A DNA stretch of 36,847 bases from Oscillospiraceae bacterium (lineage in GTDB: Bacteria > Bacillota > Clostridia > Oscillospirales > Oscillospiraceae), in the NCBI GenBank assembly GCA_022793095.1, contig JAAWCD010000121.1, positions 1 to 36,847 of the forward strand. Reading direction: 5' to 3'. The notes beneath the pieces were generated by a model. That model did not search any database. It was not told the origin of the DNA and saw only the letters and a program-made list of their open reading frames with translations. This document shows positions 22,565 to 29,753 of the stretch, piece by piece. Both the position numbers and the translations under genes were made by a program. The first letter of the stretch is position 1. Every line of letters starts with the position of its first letter.

Positions 22565-23425
22565 GTGAATAAACAAAAAGTCGCGCTGATTACAGATTCC
22601 TGTAGCGATCTTTCCCCGGAACAGCTCCGGGACAAGCCTATTTATGTCATTCCTTTGGTCATTCGGTGCAGCGACGGCGAATACTACGACGGCGTGAACA
22701 TCAGCGCCGCCGATGTCTACGAGCGGCTGAAAACAGAGCTCCCCCGCACCTCCCTGCCCCTGGGCTCCACCATCGAGTCCACACTGGAGCAAATCAAGGC
22801 GGAGGGCTATGAAAAGGTAATCGCCGTCATGCTCTCCTCCGGGCTGTCCGGCACCTGCAATATGGTGCGTCTGGCTGGCGAGCGGTGCGAGGGCCTGGAG
22901 GTGCGGACCTTTGATTCCCTTTCCGGCAGCCTGGGCGCGGGGGGCGTGGTGCTCCAGCTGGCCCAGTATATCGAACAGGGCCTGGAGTGGGACGCGCTGC
23001 TGGACCAGACGGAGAAGCTTATCCGCAACATCCACGCCTTTTTCTCGGTGGACACCCTGGAATACCTGCTCAAGGGCGGGCGGATCGGCAAGGTGACCGC
23101 CATGGCGGGAACGCTTCTCAACATCAAGCCCCTGATCTCCTTTACGCCGGAGGGCGAGCTGGGCAGCGTGGCCAAGGTTCGGGGCCGCAAGCAAATTCAA
23201 AGCAAGCTGGTCGAGCTGGTCCGGGACAGCATGAAGGGCGTCCGCCGGTTCGACCTGCTGGTGGCCAACGGCGGCGCGCCGGAGGAGATGGAGGAGCTGG
23301 CCCAGCGGCTCAAGGAGGAGTTCCCAGGGTTTGAAAACTTCTGGAGCTGTGAGATTGACGCCACCCTGAGCGTCTATATCGGTCCTGGCGTTCTGGGCGC
23401 AGGCATCATCGCCCTCGACGGCTAG
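22565..23425 (+). CDS. DegV-family fatty-acid-binding protein (FakB-like)
   Basis: 286 residues, typical length. Family motifs: KVALITDSCSDL at the N-terminus, the TSLPLGS loop, MLSSGLSGTCN, FDSLSGSLGAGG, TLEYLLKGGRIGK and the C-terminal VYIGPGVLGAGII. DegV/FakB proteins present a bound fatty acid to the kinase FakA for phosphorylation and phospholipid synthesis. No fakA is in the window. The frame is open from ATG 22493, but GTG 22565 follows ATGGAGG at 9 bases and gives the usual N-terminus right before the first beta strand, so I prefer it. It is controlled by the divergent TetR operator and followed by a strong terminator. Confidence 0.9.
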   Translation: MNKQKVALITDSCSDLSPEQLRDKPIYVIPLVIRCSDGEYYDGVNISAADVYERLKTELPRTSLPLGSTIESTLEQIKAEGYEKVIAVMLSSGLSGTCNMVRLAGERCEGLEVRTFDSLSGSLGAGGVVLQLAQYIEQGLEWDALLDQTEKLIRNIHAFFSVDTLEYLLKGGRIGKVTAMAGTLLNIKPLISFTPEGELGSVAKVRGRKQIQSKLVELVRDSMKGVRRFDLLVANGGAPEEMEELAQRLKEEFPGFENFWSCEIDATLSVYIGPGVLGAGIIALDG

Positions 23426-23436
23426 ACAGCAAAATA

Positions 23437-23475
23437 AAGGCGTGCCGCAGAAGACTGCGGCACGCCTTCTGTTTT
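23437..23475 (+). terminator. Terminator after the DegV gene
   Basis: The 14-bp stem AAGGCGTGCCGCAG / complement (23437-23450, 23455-23468) has an AAGA loop and is followed by TCTGTTTT. Confidence 0.9.
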
Positions 23476-23485
23476 GACCGGCACG

Positions 23486-23641
23486 CCGTTTTTGTCGAGT
23501 TCCGTCGGTAAAAAAGTTCTCGAAATTGGAATTAAATGGTTGATTTATCGACCAATATATGGTAATTTATAGCTACAGATAAAAATACAAAAATTACCAA
23601 ATGAGCTGTGCGACAAAATACCAAAAAAGGGGTCGAACATA
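23486..23641 (+). promoter_or_regulatory. spo0A upstream region with 0A-box-like sites
   Basis: TTTTGTCGAG (23490-23499) and, on the minus strand, ATTTTGTCGC (23619-23610) resemble the Spo0A box (TTTTGTCRAA). GTCGAA recurs at the ribosome binding site. TGGTAATTT (23560-23568) and its complement (23591-23599) form an inverted repeat. TTGATT (23540-23545) could be a -35, but no clean -10 was found, and a sigma-H promoter is possible. Autoregulation by Spo0A is the inference. Confidence 0.45.
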
Positions 23642-24397
23642 ATGAATCAAACGAGAATCATGCTTGCGGACGCAGACGCGGACTTCCGAACGCTTCTGCG
23701 GAACACGCTGAACGGGGAAGAGGACATGGAAGTGGTGGCCGACACGGGCGACGGAGAGGAGGCGCTCCGGCTGGCGCAGGCGGGAAGCGCGGACGTGCTG
23801 GTGATGGACCTGGTGCTGTCGGGAATGGACGGGCTGGACCTGCTGGGGCAGCTGACGGCGCTTTCTCAGAAGCCCTCGGCACTGGTGGTGTCCGGCTTTG
23901 TCAGCGGCAGCATGGTCAACCAAGCGGCAGCCCTGGGCGCGGAGTACTTCATGCTCAAGCCCTGCCGCAGCGCCAGCGTGGTGGAGCGGATCCGGCAGAT
24001 CCGGTGGGACCCGGAGCTGGAATCCGAGACAGGCGGGCGGAACCAGAGTATGGAAACCCAGGTGACGGCAATCATCCACGAAATCGGGGTGCCGGCCCAC
24101 ATCAAGGGGTATCAGTACCTGCGGGAAGCGATTTTGATCGCGGTGGACAACATGGAGGTCATCAATGCGGTGACGAAGGTGCTCTACCCCGAGGTAGCCA
24201 AGCGGTTCGGCACCACGGCCAGCCGGGTGGAGCGTGCCATCCGCCACGCCATTGAGGTGGCCTGGGACCGGGGAGACCTGGAGACGCTGCAAAAATACTT
24301 TGGCTACACCGTCTCCAATGCGAAGGGAAAGCCCACCAACTCGGAATTCATCGCCATGATTGCCGACCGCCTCCAGCTCAAGCAAAAGCAGAATTAA
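23642..24397 (+). CDS. spo0A: Sporulation master regulator Spo0A
   Basis: 251 residues, slightly shorter than the Bacillus protein. The receiver domain (1-118) has the acidic pocket (ADADAD), phospho-acceptor D56 in [13 protein letters not shown], and the conserved Lys in FMLKPCR. The C-terminal effector domain (about 138-251) carries the hallmark [71 protein letters not shown], including the DNA-recognition helix. Phosphorylated Spo0A switches cells to sporulation. This shows the organism has the sporulation switch. It is monocistronic here, between DegV and the beta-helix operon; the common neighbour spoIVB is not present in this window. Confidence 0.97.
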   Translation: MNQTRIMLADADADFRTLLRNTLNGEEDMEVVADTGDGEEALRLAQAGSADVLVMDLVLSGMDGLDLLGQLTALSQKPSALVVSGFVSGSMVNQAAALGAEYFMLKPCRSASVVERIRQIRWDPELESETGGRNQSMETQVTAIIHEIGVPAHIKGYQYLREAILIAVDNMEVINAVTKVLYPEVAKRFGTTASRVERAIRHAIEVAWDRGDLETLQKYFGYTVSNAKGKPTNSEFIAMIADRLQLKQKQN

Positions 24398-24407
24398 ATC
24401 GTTAAAG

Positions 24408-24445
24408 CAATGGCCGAAGCGCGGGAACCCGCCCTTCGGCCATTG
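24408..24445. terminator. Convergent bidirectional terminator
   Basis: CAATGGCCGAAG (24408-24419) and its exact complement (24434-24445), with an inner GCGGG-AA-CCCGC stem, lie between spo0A and the convergent beta-helix operon. Confidence 0.85.
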
Positions 24446-24461
24446 GCGCTGTTTTGGCCCG

Positions 24462-25730
24462 TCAATTTTCGTCCAGCTCCAGCGGCTGACCGCAGCGGTT
24501 GTCGATGTCCGTGCCGTTGTCCTCAAAGCGGGTGCCGGGGAAGGACAGGGTCACATCCGTGGGGACGCTCTCCAGAAGCACGGCGGTGCCGTTGCGCCGG
24601 AAGAGGTTGTCGTTATAAATCGGGTGTGAAACGTTCACCCCGGTGCCGTTGAAGTGGAAGCCGGTTTCGTTGTCCTCCACAACACAGCTTTGCAGGTTGA
24701 TCCACACACCCTCGCCATAGGCCAGCACGCCGGTCCGCCATCCGGCCACCCGGCAGCCGGTCAGATGGAGCCGCCCGGAGGCGGAGACGCCGGTTCCCGC
24801 GCCAGGACCCGTGATGTCAATATCCTCACAGTAGATGATGCCAGATGTTTCGCCAAGCACCTGGACAGGGCCGGTGAAGGTGGTGCGGTTTCCCTCCGCG
24901 TCCTCGCTGCCGCAGAGGGTCAGGTCAAAGCCCTCAACCCGCAGGCCGCCCTCATATTGTACCGGCGGAAGTTCGACCTCCACCGTGTCGAACTCGCTGG
25001 TCAGGCGCTCCGGGATGCTGTCCATCAAGGACTGAAGCTCTTCAATGGTATTCATGGGGGTGTCTTCCGGGGTGAAGTACAGGACCTGATAGGGCTGGGC
25101 GACAAACTTCTGATGCAGGCGAAGCGTGTCGCCGTTTTTCATCTTCACTTCCCAGACCAGCGCGCCTTCTCCGCTCCAGGCTGTGAAATGGATGCTGGCT
25201 GTCAGCGCGGCCTCGGGCGTATACTCCGGCCGGGGAACGGGCTCATCGCAGGTCCAGGGGCAGTCCTTGTCCTCTGTCCGGACAAAGCGGGCGGCGGCCT
25301 GCTCTACCTGGGCCATAAATTCATCCTTGAGATTGGCGCCGCTGGCCGGGTCGGTGATGAAGAGGCACTGGGGGAAGGTGTAGAGGATATCCTGCTCCGG
25401 CGCTGGCTGGTACACCGTCTCCGCGCCGTGAAAAGGGTCGTTTATCCAGCCCACCAGGACCCGATATCCGGTTCCGTTCAGCGAATAGAGGATCTCCGCT
25501 CCGCCCGCATCATAGACCTTGGGTCTGGTATAGACCCAAAGAGAGATCAGCCCGGCCGCAGCGGCAAGAAGAAGGAGGGCGCCGTACAGCGCCTTCCGTG
25601 GCATATGCCACGGAAGATTCACCTGCTTGCGGCGGTTGACGCTCCGGGCGCAGTAGGGACAGAAAACCGCCTCCTCCGGCAGAGCTTCGCCGCAGCGGGG
25701 ACATTTTTTGACCTGACTCATCTGCTGCAT
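24462..25730 (-). CDS. Zinc-ribbon, single-TM, beta-helix surface protein (paralogue 2)
   Basis: 422 residues. The cytoplasmic N-terminus has a zinc ribbon (C10-x2-C13 ... C24-x2-C27), then a basic stretch, a membrane helix (about 48-66) and a large outside region. Residues 300-410 look like a right-handed parallel beta-helix of the NosD/pectate-lyase type, with N-G-T and V-x-D-N rungs (GCRVAGWRTGVLAYGEGVWINLQSCVVEDNETGFHFNGTG). No catalytic residues can be assigned. It is a tandem duplicate of the preceding gene: the same layout and closely similar DNA in the TM region and the rungs. ATG 25730 follows GAAGGAGG, 10 bases after the previous stop. It is the last gene of the kinase operon. Confidence 0.8.
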   Translation of the reverse strand: MQQMSQVKKCPRCGEALPEEAVFCPYCARSVNRRKQVNLPWHMPRKALYGALLLLAAAAGLISLWVYTRPKVYDAGGAEILYSLNGTGYRVLVGWINDPFHGAETVYQPAPEQDILYTFPQCLFITDPASGANLKDEFMAQVEQAAARFVRTEDKDCPWTCDEPVPRPEYTPEAALTASIHFTAWSGEGALVWEVKMKNGDTLRLHQKFVAQPYQVLYFTPEDTPMNTIEELQSLMDSIPERLTSEFDTVEVELPPVQYEGGLRVEGFDLTLCGSEDAEGNRTTFTGPVQVLGETSGIIYCEDIDITGPGAGTGVSASGRLHLTGCRVAGWRTGVLAYGEGVWINLQSCVVEDNETGFHFNGTGVNVSHPIYNDNLFRRNGTAVLLESVPTDVTLSFPGTRFEDNGTDIDNRCGQPLELDEN

Positions 25731-25740
25731 AAAACCTCCT

Positions 25741-26991
25741 TCACTCAAAAAGCGCCTCACTCAGATTCACTTCACGGCGGCACGGATTGTCAATATCCGT
25801 GCTGTTGCCGGCAAAACAGGTCCCGTTGAAGGACAGGGCCTGACTGCCGGGAACGTTCTCCAGCAGCACGGCGGTGCCGTTGCGCTGGAACAGGTTGCCG
25901 CTGTACATGTGGTCGTTGGCCTGGGTGCCGGTGGAATTGAAGTGGAAGCCCACGGTGTTGTCCTCAAAGACGCAGTTCTTGACGTTCACCCAAGCGCTTC
26001 CATAGGCCAGTGCGCCGGTCCGCCATCCGGAAAAGCGGCAGTTGGTAAAGTTGATCCTGGCGGAGGAGGAGACGCCCACGCCGCTGCCGCTGCCCAAAAA
26101 GTCCAGGCCATCAAAGCGGCAGATAAAGCCCTTCTGCGCCGTCACCTGAAGGTTGCCGGTGAAGGCGGTTCGGTTTTCCCCCTCGCTGCCCACGAGATTC
26201 ATGGACCGGTGGTCCAGCGTCAGCCCGCCCTCGTAGGTCACGGGGGGCAGGTGGAGGTAGACGATGATTTCGGCGGGAACAGTCTCATTGACCTCGTTTA
26301 CCAGGGCCTGTACATCCTCAATGGTGTCCATGGCCCAGTCTTCGGGGTAATAGTGGCGGGTGGGAACCACTTCCAGCATCATGCGCTGGTGGAGGCGGAT
26401 GACATCGCCGTTCTTCATGCGGATGGTCCACATCAGCTCCATGTCTCCGCTGGCGGAGGTGTAGTTCATCACGCTGGCCCGGGCAGCCTCCGGGGCAAAG
26501 GAGGGGATGTGAGGCTCGCCGCACTGCCAGGGCGAGGGACTGCCGCACCCTCGGAGAAATTCGACGCTCACACGGTCCACCTTCCGGAAGAAGGCGTCTT
26601 TGGCGTTGACGCCGGTGTCCACATGGTTGATATACAGGCAGGAGGACTTTTGAGCATTGGTTCCCTCCTCCAGCTCCTCTACATAGTCTGTCATGGGCTG
26701 AAACCGGTCCGCCCAGTAGCTGAGGAGAAGCTGGTAGCTCCCGTCGTTGTCGGTATAGATCACCTCGGCGGTGTTGTTGTCATAGATCCTGGGTCTGGTA
26801 TAGCTCCAAAGGGAAATCAGCCCAACTGCGGCGGCAAGGAAAAGGAGGGCGCTGTACAGCACCCTCTTTGGGATATGCCACGGAGGGTTTATTTGCCTGC
26901 GGGCATTGACGCTCCGGGCGCAGCCGGGGCAGAAGGATGCCTCTGCCGGCAGCGCTCTGCCGCAGTGGGGACAGCGTTTCTGTTGTTCCAT
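25741..26991 (-). CDS. Zinc-ribbon, single-TM, beta-helix surface protein (paralogue 1)
   Basis: 416 residues with the same architecture as paralogue 2: zinc ribbon C7-x2-C10 ... C21-x2-C24, membrane helix about 44-63, a linker region with IYDNNTAEVIYTDNDGSYQLLLSYW, and beta-helix rungs in the last 130 residues (FTNCRFSGWRTGALAYGSAWVNVKNCVFEDNTVGFHFNSTG). Its ATG overlaps the stop of the kinase gene by one base (TGATG), so translation is coupled. A zinc ribbon inside the cell joined by one helix to an outside beta-helix suggests a sensor or an anchored carbohydrate-binding protein (inference). The conserved Asn/Gly rungs could bind polysaccharide. Confidence 0.8.
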   Translation of the reverse strand: MEQQKRCPHCGRALPAEASFCPGCARSVNARRQINPPWHIPKRVLYSALLFLAAAVGLISLWSYTRPRIYDNNTAEVIYTDNDGSYQLLLSYWADRFQPMTDYVEELEEGTNAQKSSCLYINHVDTGVNAKDAFFRKVDRVSVEFLRGCGSPSPWQCGEPHIPSFAPEAARASVMNYTSASGDMELMWTIRMKNGDVIRLHQRMMLEVVPTRHYYPEDWAMDTIEDVQALVNEVNETVPAEIIVYLHLPPVTYEGGLTLDHRSMNLVGSEGENRTAFTGNLQVTAQKGFICRFDGLDFLGSGSGVGVSSSARINFTNCRFSGWRTGALAYGSAWVNVKNCVFEDNTVGFHFNSTGTQANDHMYSGNLFQRNGTAVLLENVPGSQALSFNGTCFAGNSTDIDNPCRREVNLSEALFE

Positions 26992-27689
26992 CACAGAGCC
27001 TCCATCAGGCACAGGGCGTTCTTGTACCGTTTATCCGGATTCATCCGGGTACAGTGCTCAATGACCCGGCCCATCCTGCCCTCAGCCAGCTTTTTAGAGG
27101 GGTGCTCTCCGGTGAGCATCACATTCATCAGCACCCCCATGGAATAGATGTCTGTCCGGGCGTCAGACTGGCCCAGGCCGTACTGCTCCGGGGCGGCGAA
27201 GCCGGTGGTGCCCAGGATTTGGGTATCCGTCTCCACCTCAGGCTTGTGGAGGCGGGCGGCGTCAAAGTCGATCAGTACCGCGTCTGACCCCCGCAGGATG
27301 ACGTTTTCCGGCTTGATGTCCCGATGGACGGCGTCCAGAGAGTGGAGCACCCACAGGGCCCGGCACAGCTGCCGGACAATCTGCCGGGTCTCCGCCGGGG
27401 AGAACAGAGCGTCCCGCAAGAGAAAATCCAGGGTGTCCCCCTGAATAAACTCCTCGATAACAACATTCTCGCCGTCCTCCTCCGCCGCCTCGTAGATGAG
27501 AGGCAGGTGACGGCAGGAACAGTCGAGCAGACGGCGGTAGACCTCTCCGTTGCCGGCAAAGCGGCGGAGGATGAAGCATTGGCCGGTTGACCGGTGGCGG
27601 ATCAGCTGTACGCTGCCCTTGGGACGTTCCTTCAGCAGGCGGACAGTTTCAAATTCGGTCTTCAGGGTATTTGACAGCCAGGAATACAT
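26991..27689 (-). CDS. Hanks-type serine/threonine protein kinase, kinase domain only
   Basis: 232 residues, close to the minimum for a kinase domain, without PASTA repeats or membrane segment. Present: the catalytic loop VHRDIKPENV (121-130; D124, N129), the metal motif DFD (141-143) in place of DFG, the APEQ motif (166-169), and TDIYSMGVLMNVMLTGEHP. Missing or changed: no Gly-rich loop is evident, and the VAIK lysine position reads FILRR (Arg42 or Arg43). It may still be active, as some relatives are, but ATP handling would be unusual. ATG 27689 follows GGAGGTAG. It heads the operon with the two zinc-ribbon/beta-helix genes and is divergent from an XRE regulator. Confidence 0.88.
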   Translation of the reverse strand: MYSWLSNTLKTEFETVRLLKERPKGSVQLIRHRSTGQCFILRRFAGNGEVYRRLLDCSCRHLPLIYEAAEEDGENVVIEEFIQGDTLDFLLRDALFSPAETRQIVRQLCRALWVLHSLDAVHRDIKPENVILRGSDAVLIDFDAARLHKPEVETDTQILGTTGFAAPEQYGLGQSDARTDIYSMGVLMNVMLTGEHPSKKLAEGRMGRVIEHCTRMNPDKRYKNALCLMEAL

Positions 27690-27746
27690 GCGCTCTACCT
27701 CCGTAAGGACCTGCTTTATATCATCAGAACCGATGCAGCCAGCCTA

Positions 27747-27775
27747 TTGCGTCTAGCCGCAGAATTTTGTATAAT
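27747..27775 (+). promoter_or_regulatory. Promoter of the XRE gene
   Basis: -35 TTGCGT (27747-27752), a 17-base spacer and -10 TATAAT (27770-27775). Predicted transcription start is near 27783, which favours ATG 27826 over GTG 27799 as the start codon. Confidence 0.6.
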
Positions 27776-27825
27776 ATACTTATTATAGAGGATATCCTGT
27801 GGAAAGTAAAGGGGATGAATCGGAC

Positions 27826-28251
27826 ATGCTGGAAAAATCAACCAGTGATTTGAAACAGGAACTGATGAGCCAACCGGACCTGGACCAGTACATCAAGGAA
27901 AACGCCGCTTGCTTTGCCGATGCGGATCTGACGGGTTCGCTGGCGCGGCTGTGTGAAGAGAGCGGGATTTCCAAGGCGGAGCTGGCCCGGCGGGCGGAGA
28001 TCAGCGAAGTCTATCTTCATCAGGCCCTGTCTGGGCGCCGCAAGCCCTCGCGGGACCGGCTGCTGTGCCTGTGCATCGCCGCGAAGGCCGCGCTGGAGAC
28101 GGTTCAGGAGCTGCTCAGACAGGCAGGCTGTGCGCCCATCTACCCCAGGCAAAAGCGGGACGCCATCATCAGCCATGGGATTCTTTACCATACACCGCTG
28201 GTAGAGGTCAACGAAAGGCTGTTTCGAGAGAATGAGAAAACTTTGTTTTAA
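27826..28251 (+). CDS. XRE-type helix-turn-helix regulator
   Basis: 141 residues. The central region (about 43-85) is a lambda-repressor-like HTH: LARLCEESGISKAELARRAEISEVYLHQALSGRRKPSRDRLLCLCIA. The N-terminal MLEKSTSDLKQELMSQPDLDQYIKEN and C-terminal IYPRQKRDAIISHGILYHTPLVEVNERLFREN flanks look like conserved family extensions rather than a sensor domain. AAAGGGG precedes ATG 27826; a GTG at 27799 is the alternative. It is divergent from the kinase/beta-helix operon and is its likely regulator or kinase substrate (inference). Confidence 0.8.
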   Translation: MLEKSTSDLKQELMSQPDLDQYIKENAACFADADLTGSLARLCEESGISKAELARRAEISEVYLHQALSGRRKPSRDRLLCLCIAAKAALETVQELLRQAGCAPIYPRQKRDAIISHGILYHTPLVEVNERLFRENEKTLF

Positions 28252-28258
28252 AAAATAC

Positions 28259-28287
28259 TTGCCATCAGGCGGTATTTTTCGTATAAT
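28259..28287 (+). promoter_or_regulatory. Promoter of the FMN-riboswitch operon
   Basis: -35 TTGCCA (28259-28264), an exact 17-base spacer and -10 TATAAT (28282-28287). The -35 overlaps an AAAAATAC...GTATTTTT hairpin (28251-28279) that may end the XRE transcript. Confidence 0.8.
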
Positions 28288-28310
28288 GGAGGTGAGCACA
28301 ATGGAATACT

Positions 28311-28437
28311 TTGTCTTCAGGGTGGGGTGAAATTCCCCTACTGGCGGTATAGTCCGCGACCGGCTTGCCCCTTGGGCGGCCGCTGACCCGGTGAAACTCC
28401 GGGACCAACAGTATAGTCTGGATAATGAGAAGATGAG
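28311..28437 (+). promoter_or_regulatory. FMN riboswitch (RFN element)
   Basis: The conserved RFN blocks are all present in order: TTCAGGGTGGGGTGAAATTC, ACTGGCGGTATAGTCCGCGA, the variable GC stem, GACCCGGTGAAACTCCGGGA, then CAGTATAGTCTGGAT and GAGAAGATG. It binds flavin mononucleotide and turns off downstream riboflavin genes when FMN is plentiful. The next gene is a riboflavin importer, as expected. Confidence 0.97.
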
Positions 28438-28450
28438 GACGGCAAAACCG

Positions 28451-28541
28451 TGCGCCTTTCTGGTGCGCTTCTTTGCTGGCTGTTCACCTGGAAGAAGTCA
28501 AAGCGTCCAGGTGTTCCAGCCTTGCAGAGAGGCGCATTTTT
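28451..28541 (+). terminator. Riboswitch expression-platform terminator
   Basis: TGCGCCTTTCTG (28451-28462) pairs with CAGAGAGGCGCA (28525-28536), with one mismatch, around an inner stem (CACCTGGA 28485-28492 / TCCAGGTG 28506-28513). TTTTT follows, then the ribosome binding site of ribU. This fits FMN-induced transcription termination. Confidence 0.8.
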
Positions 28542-28558
28542 ACTAGGAGGTTTTGCCC

Positions 28559-29173
28559 ATGGAAAAACAAAAACTCCGCCGTCTGACGATGGCGGCCCTG
28601 TGCGGAGCGGTGGCCTTTGTGCTGATGTACTTCAGCTTCTCCGTACCGGTGCTCTCTCCCTTCGCGGAATTCGACCTGTCGGCCCTGCCCGAGCTCATCG
28701 GAGGCTTCATTCTTGGGCCGGTGGGCGCGATTGAGATCATCACGGTCAAGATCGTGCTCAAGCTGCTCTTCAAGGGCAGCAGCTCCCTGCTCACCGGAGA
28801 GCTGATCAACTTTATTCTGAGTTTGGCCCACGTGATGCCGGCCCTGTACTACTACCGCAAGCACAGGACCAAGAAGGGCGCGGCCATTGGGCTGGCTCTG
28901 GGCACGGTGAGCTGTGTGGTGGTGTCGGTTTTCGCCAACATCTACGTAACCTTCCCCATTTTCATCTGGCTCTATGGGATGAACTGGGATCAGATCATCT
29001 CCATGTGTACGGCGGTCAATCCCTGGATCACAAGTATTCCCACAATGGTGGCCTTTTCCATCGTTCCCTTCAATCTGCTGGCCAGGAGCGTCACATCGCT
29101 GCTTGCCCTGCTGCTTTACAAAAAGCTCAGCGTACCCATCAAAAAACTGATTCAGAAACAGGAGGAAATGTAG
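28559..29173 (+). CDS. ribU: Riboflavin ECF transporter substrate-binding subunit RibU
   Basis: 204 residues with about six membrane helices. Typical S-component features: the basic N-terminus with LTMAALCGAVAFVLMYFSFSVPVL (Ala-rich first helix that contacts the ECF module), the FDLSALPELIGGFILGPVGAIEIITVKIVLKLLFKGS loop characteristic of RibU, and the SIPTMVAFSIVPFNLLARSVTSLLALLLYKKLS C-terminus. It captures riboflavin and works with the shared ECF ATPases and EcfT, which are not in this window. AGGAGG precedes ATG 28559. Control by the FMN riboswitch supports the assignment. Confidence 0.95.
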   Translation: MEKQKLRRLTMAALCGAVAFVLMYFSFSVPVLSPFAEFDLSALPELIGGFILGPVGAIEIITVKIVLKLLFKGSSSLLTGELINFILSLAHVMPALYYYRKHRTKKGAAIGLALGTVSCVVVSVFANIYVTFPIFIWLYGMNWDQIISMCTAVNPWITSIPTMVAFSIVPFNLLARSVTSLLALLLYKKLSVPIKKLIQKQEEM

Positions 29174-29659
29174 ATGAAATTCAGCGCGGACAAAGACCTG
29201 ACCTTCCAGCGGGCGGTAGAGATTATGTTTGAGAAGCTGGGAACGGACAAAATTATGGCGCTGGCCAGCTCGGTGAAGGACCATGTGATGGTGCGAAATG
29301 TGAGCTGCCTGTTTTACGACGGAAAGGTCTGGTTTAAAACGGACAAGAATTTCCGAAAGACTCAGCAGCTCTATGAGAATCCCCGGGTGGCTCTGTGCTG
29401 GAGCGGCGTACAGATTGAGGGCCTCGCTGAAAATAAGGGGCTGGTTGTGGACGAGCCGGGGCGGAGGTTTGAGCAGTTGTATAGGAAGCACCTCTGGGGC
29501 AGCTATAACAAATACTCCCATGAGGACACGGAGATCATCATCGAGGTGTCGCCTAAGTTCGTGGAAATCTGGGACACAGACGAAGAGAATTATGCCTATC
29601 AGATTTTCCTTGATTTTGACACGGAGAGCGTGGAGGTCAAGCAGTACGACCAGACATAA
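29174..29659 (+). CDS. Pyridoxamine-5'-phosphate-oxidase-like FMN-binding split-barrel protein
   Basis: 161 residues. The split-barrel core is visible: AVEIMFEKLGTDKIMALASSVKDHVMVRNVSCLFYDGKVWFKTDKNFRKTQQLYENPRVALCWSGVQIEGLA (14-85), ending with EIIIEVSPKFVEIWDTD. Members bind FMN or F420-like cofactors and carry out small redox reactions; the substrate is unknown. Its ATG follows the ribU stop immediately, with GGAGG inside the end of ribU, so it is in the FMN-riboswitch operon. A flavin-using protein being cut off when FMN is plentiful is mildly unexpected; a role in riboflavin salvage or handling is possible. Confidence 0.85.
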   Translation: MKFSADKDLTFQRAVEIMFEKLGTDKIMALASSVKDHVMVRNVSCLFYDGKVWFKTDKNFRKTQQLYENPRVALCWSGVQIEGLAENKGLVVDEPGRRFEQLYRKHLWGSYNKYSHEDTEIIIEVSPKFVEIWDTDEENYAYQIFLDFDTESVEVKQYDQT

Positions 29660-29667
29660 CCACAAAC

Positions 29668-29712
29668 AATCGTCCGAACCCATTCCCCGCCGGGAAAGGG
29701 TTCGGACGATTG
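29668..29712. terminator. Convergent bidirectional terminator
   Basis: CAATCGTCCGAACCC (29668-29682) and its exact complement (29698-29712) enclose a smaller TTCCCCGCCGGGAA hairpin. It lies between the ribU operon and the convergent ABC-transporter operon. Confidence 0.85.
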
Positions 29713-29753
29713 CAATATACGCCAACGCGGCGGCAGGATGCCACAGTCACGGA

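Noticed and set aside
28484..29725. 413-residue minus-strand frame opposite ribU
   Set aside because: It would be antisense to a riboswitch-controlled, clearly recognisable transporter and has no family features.
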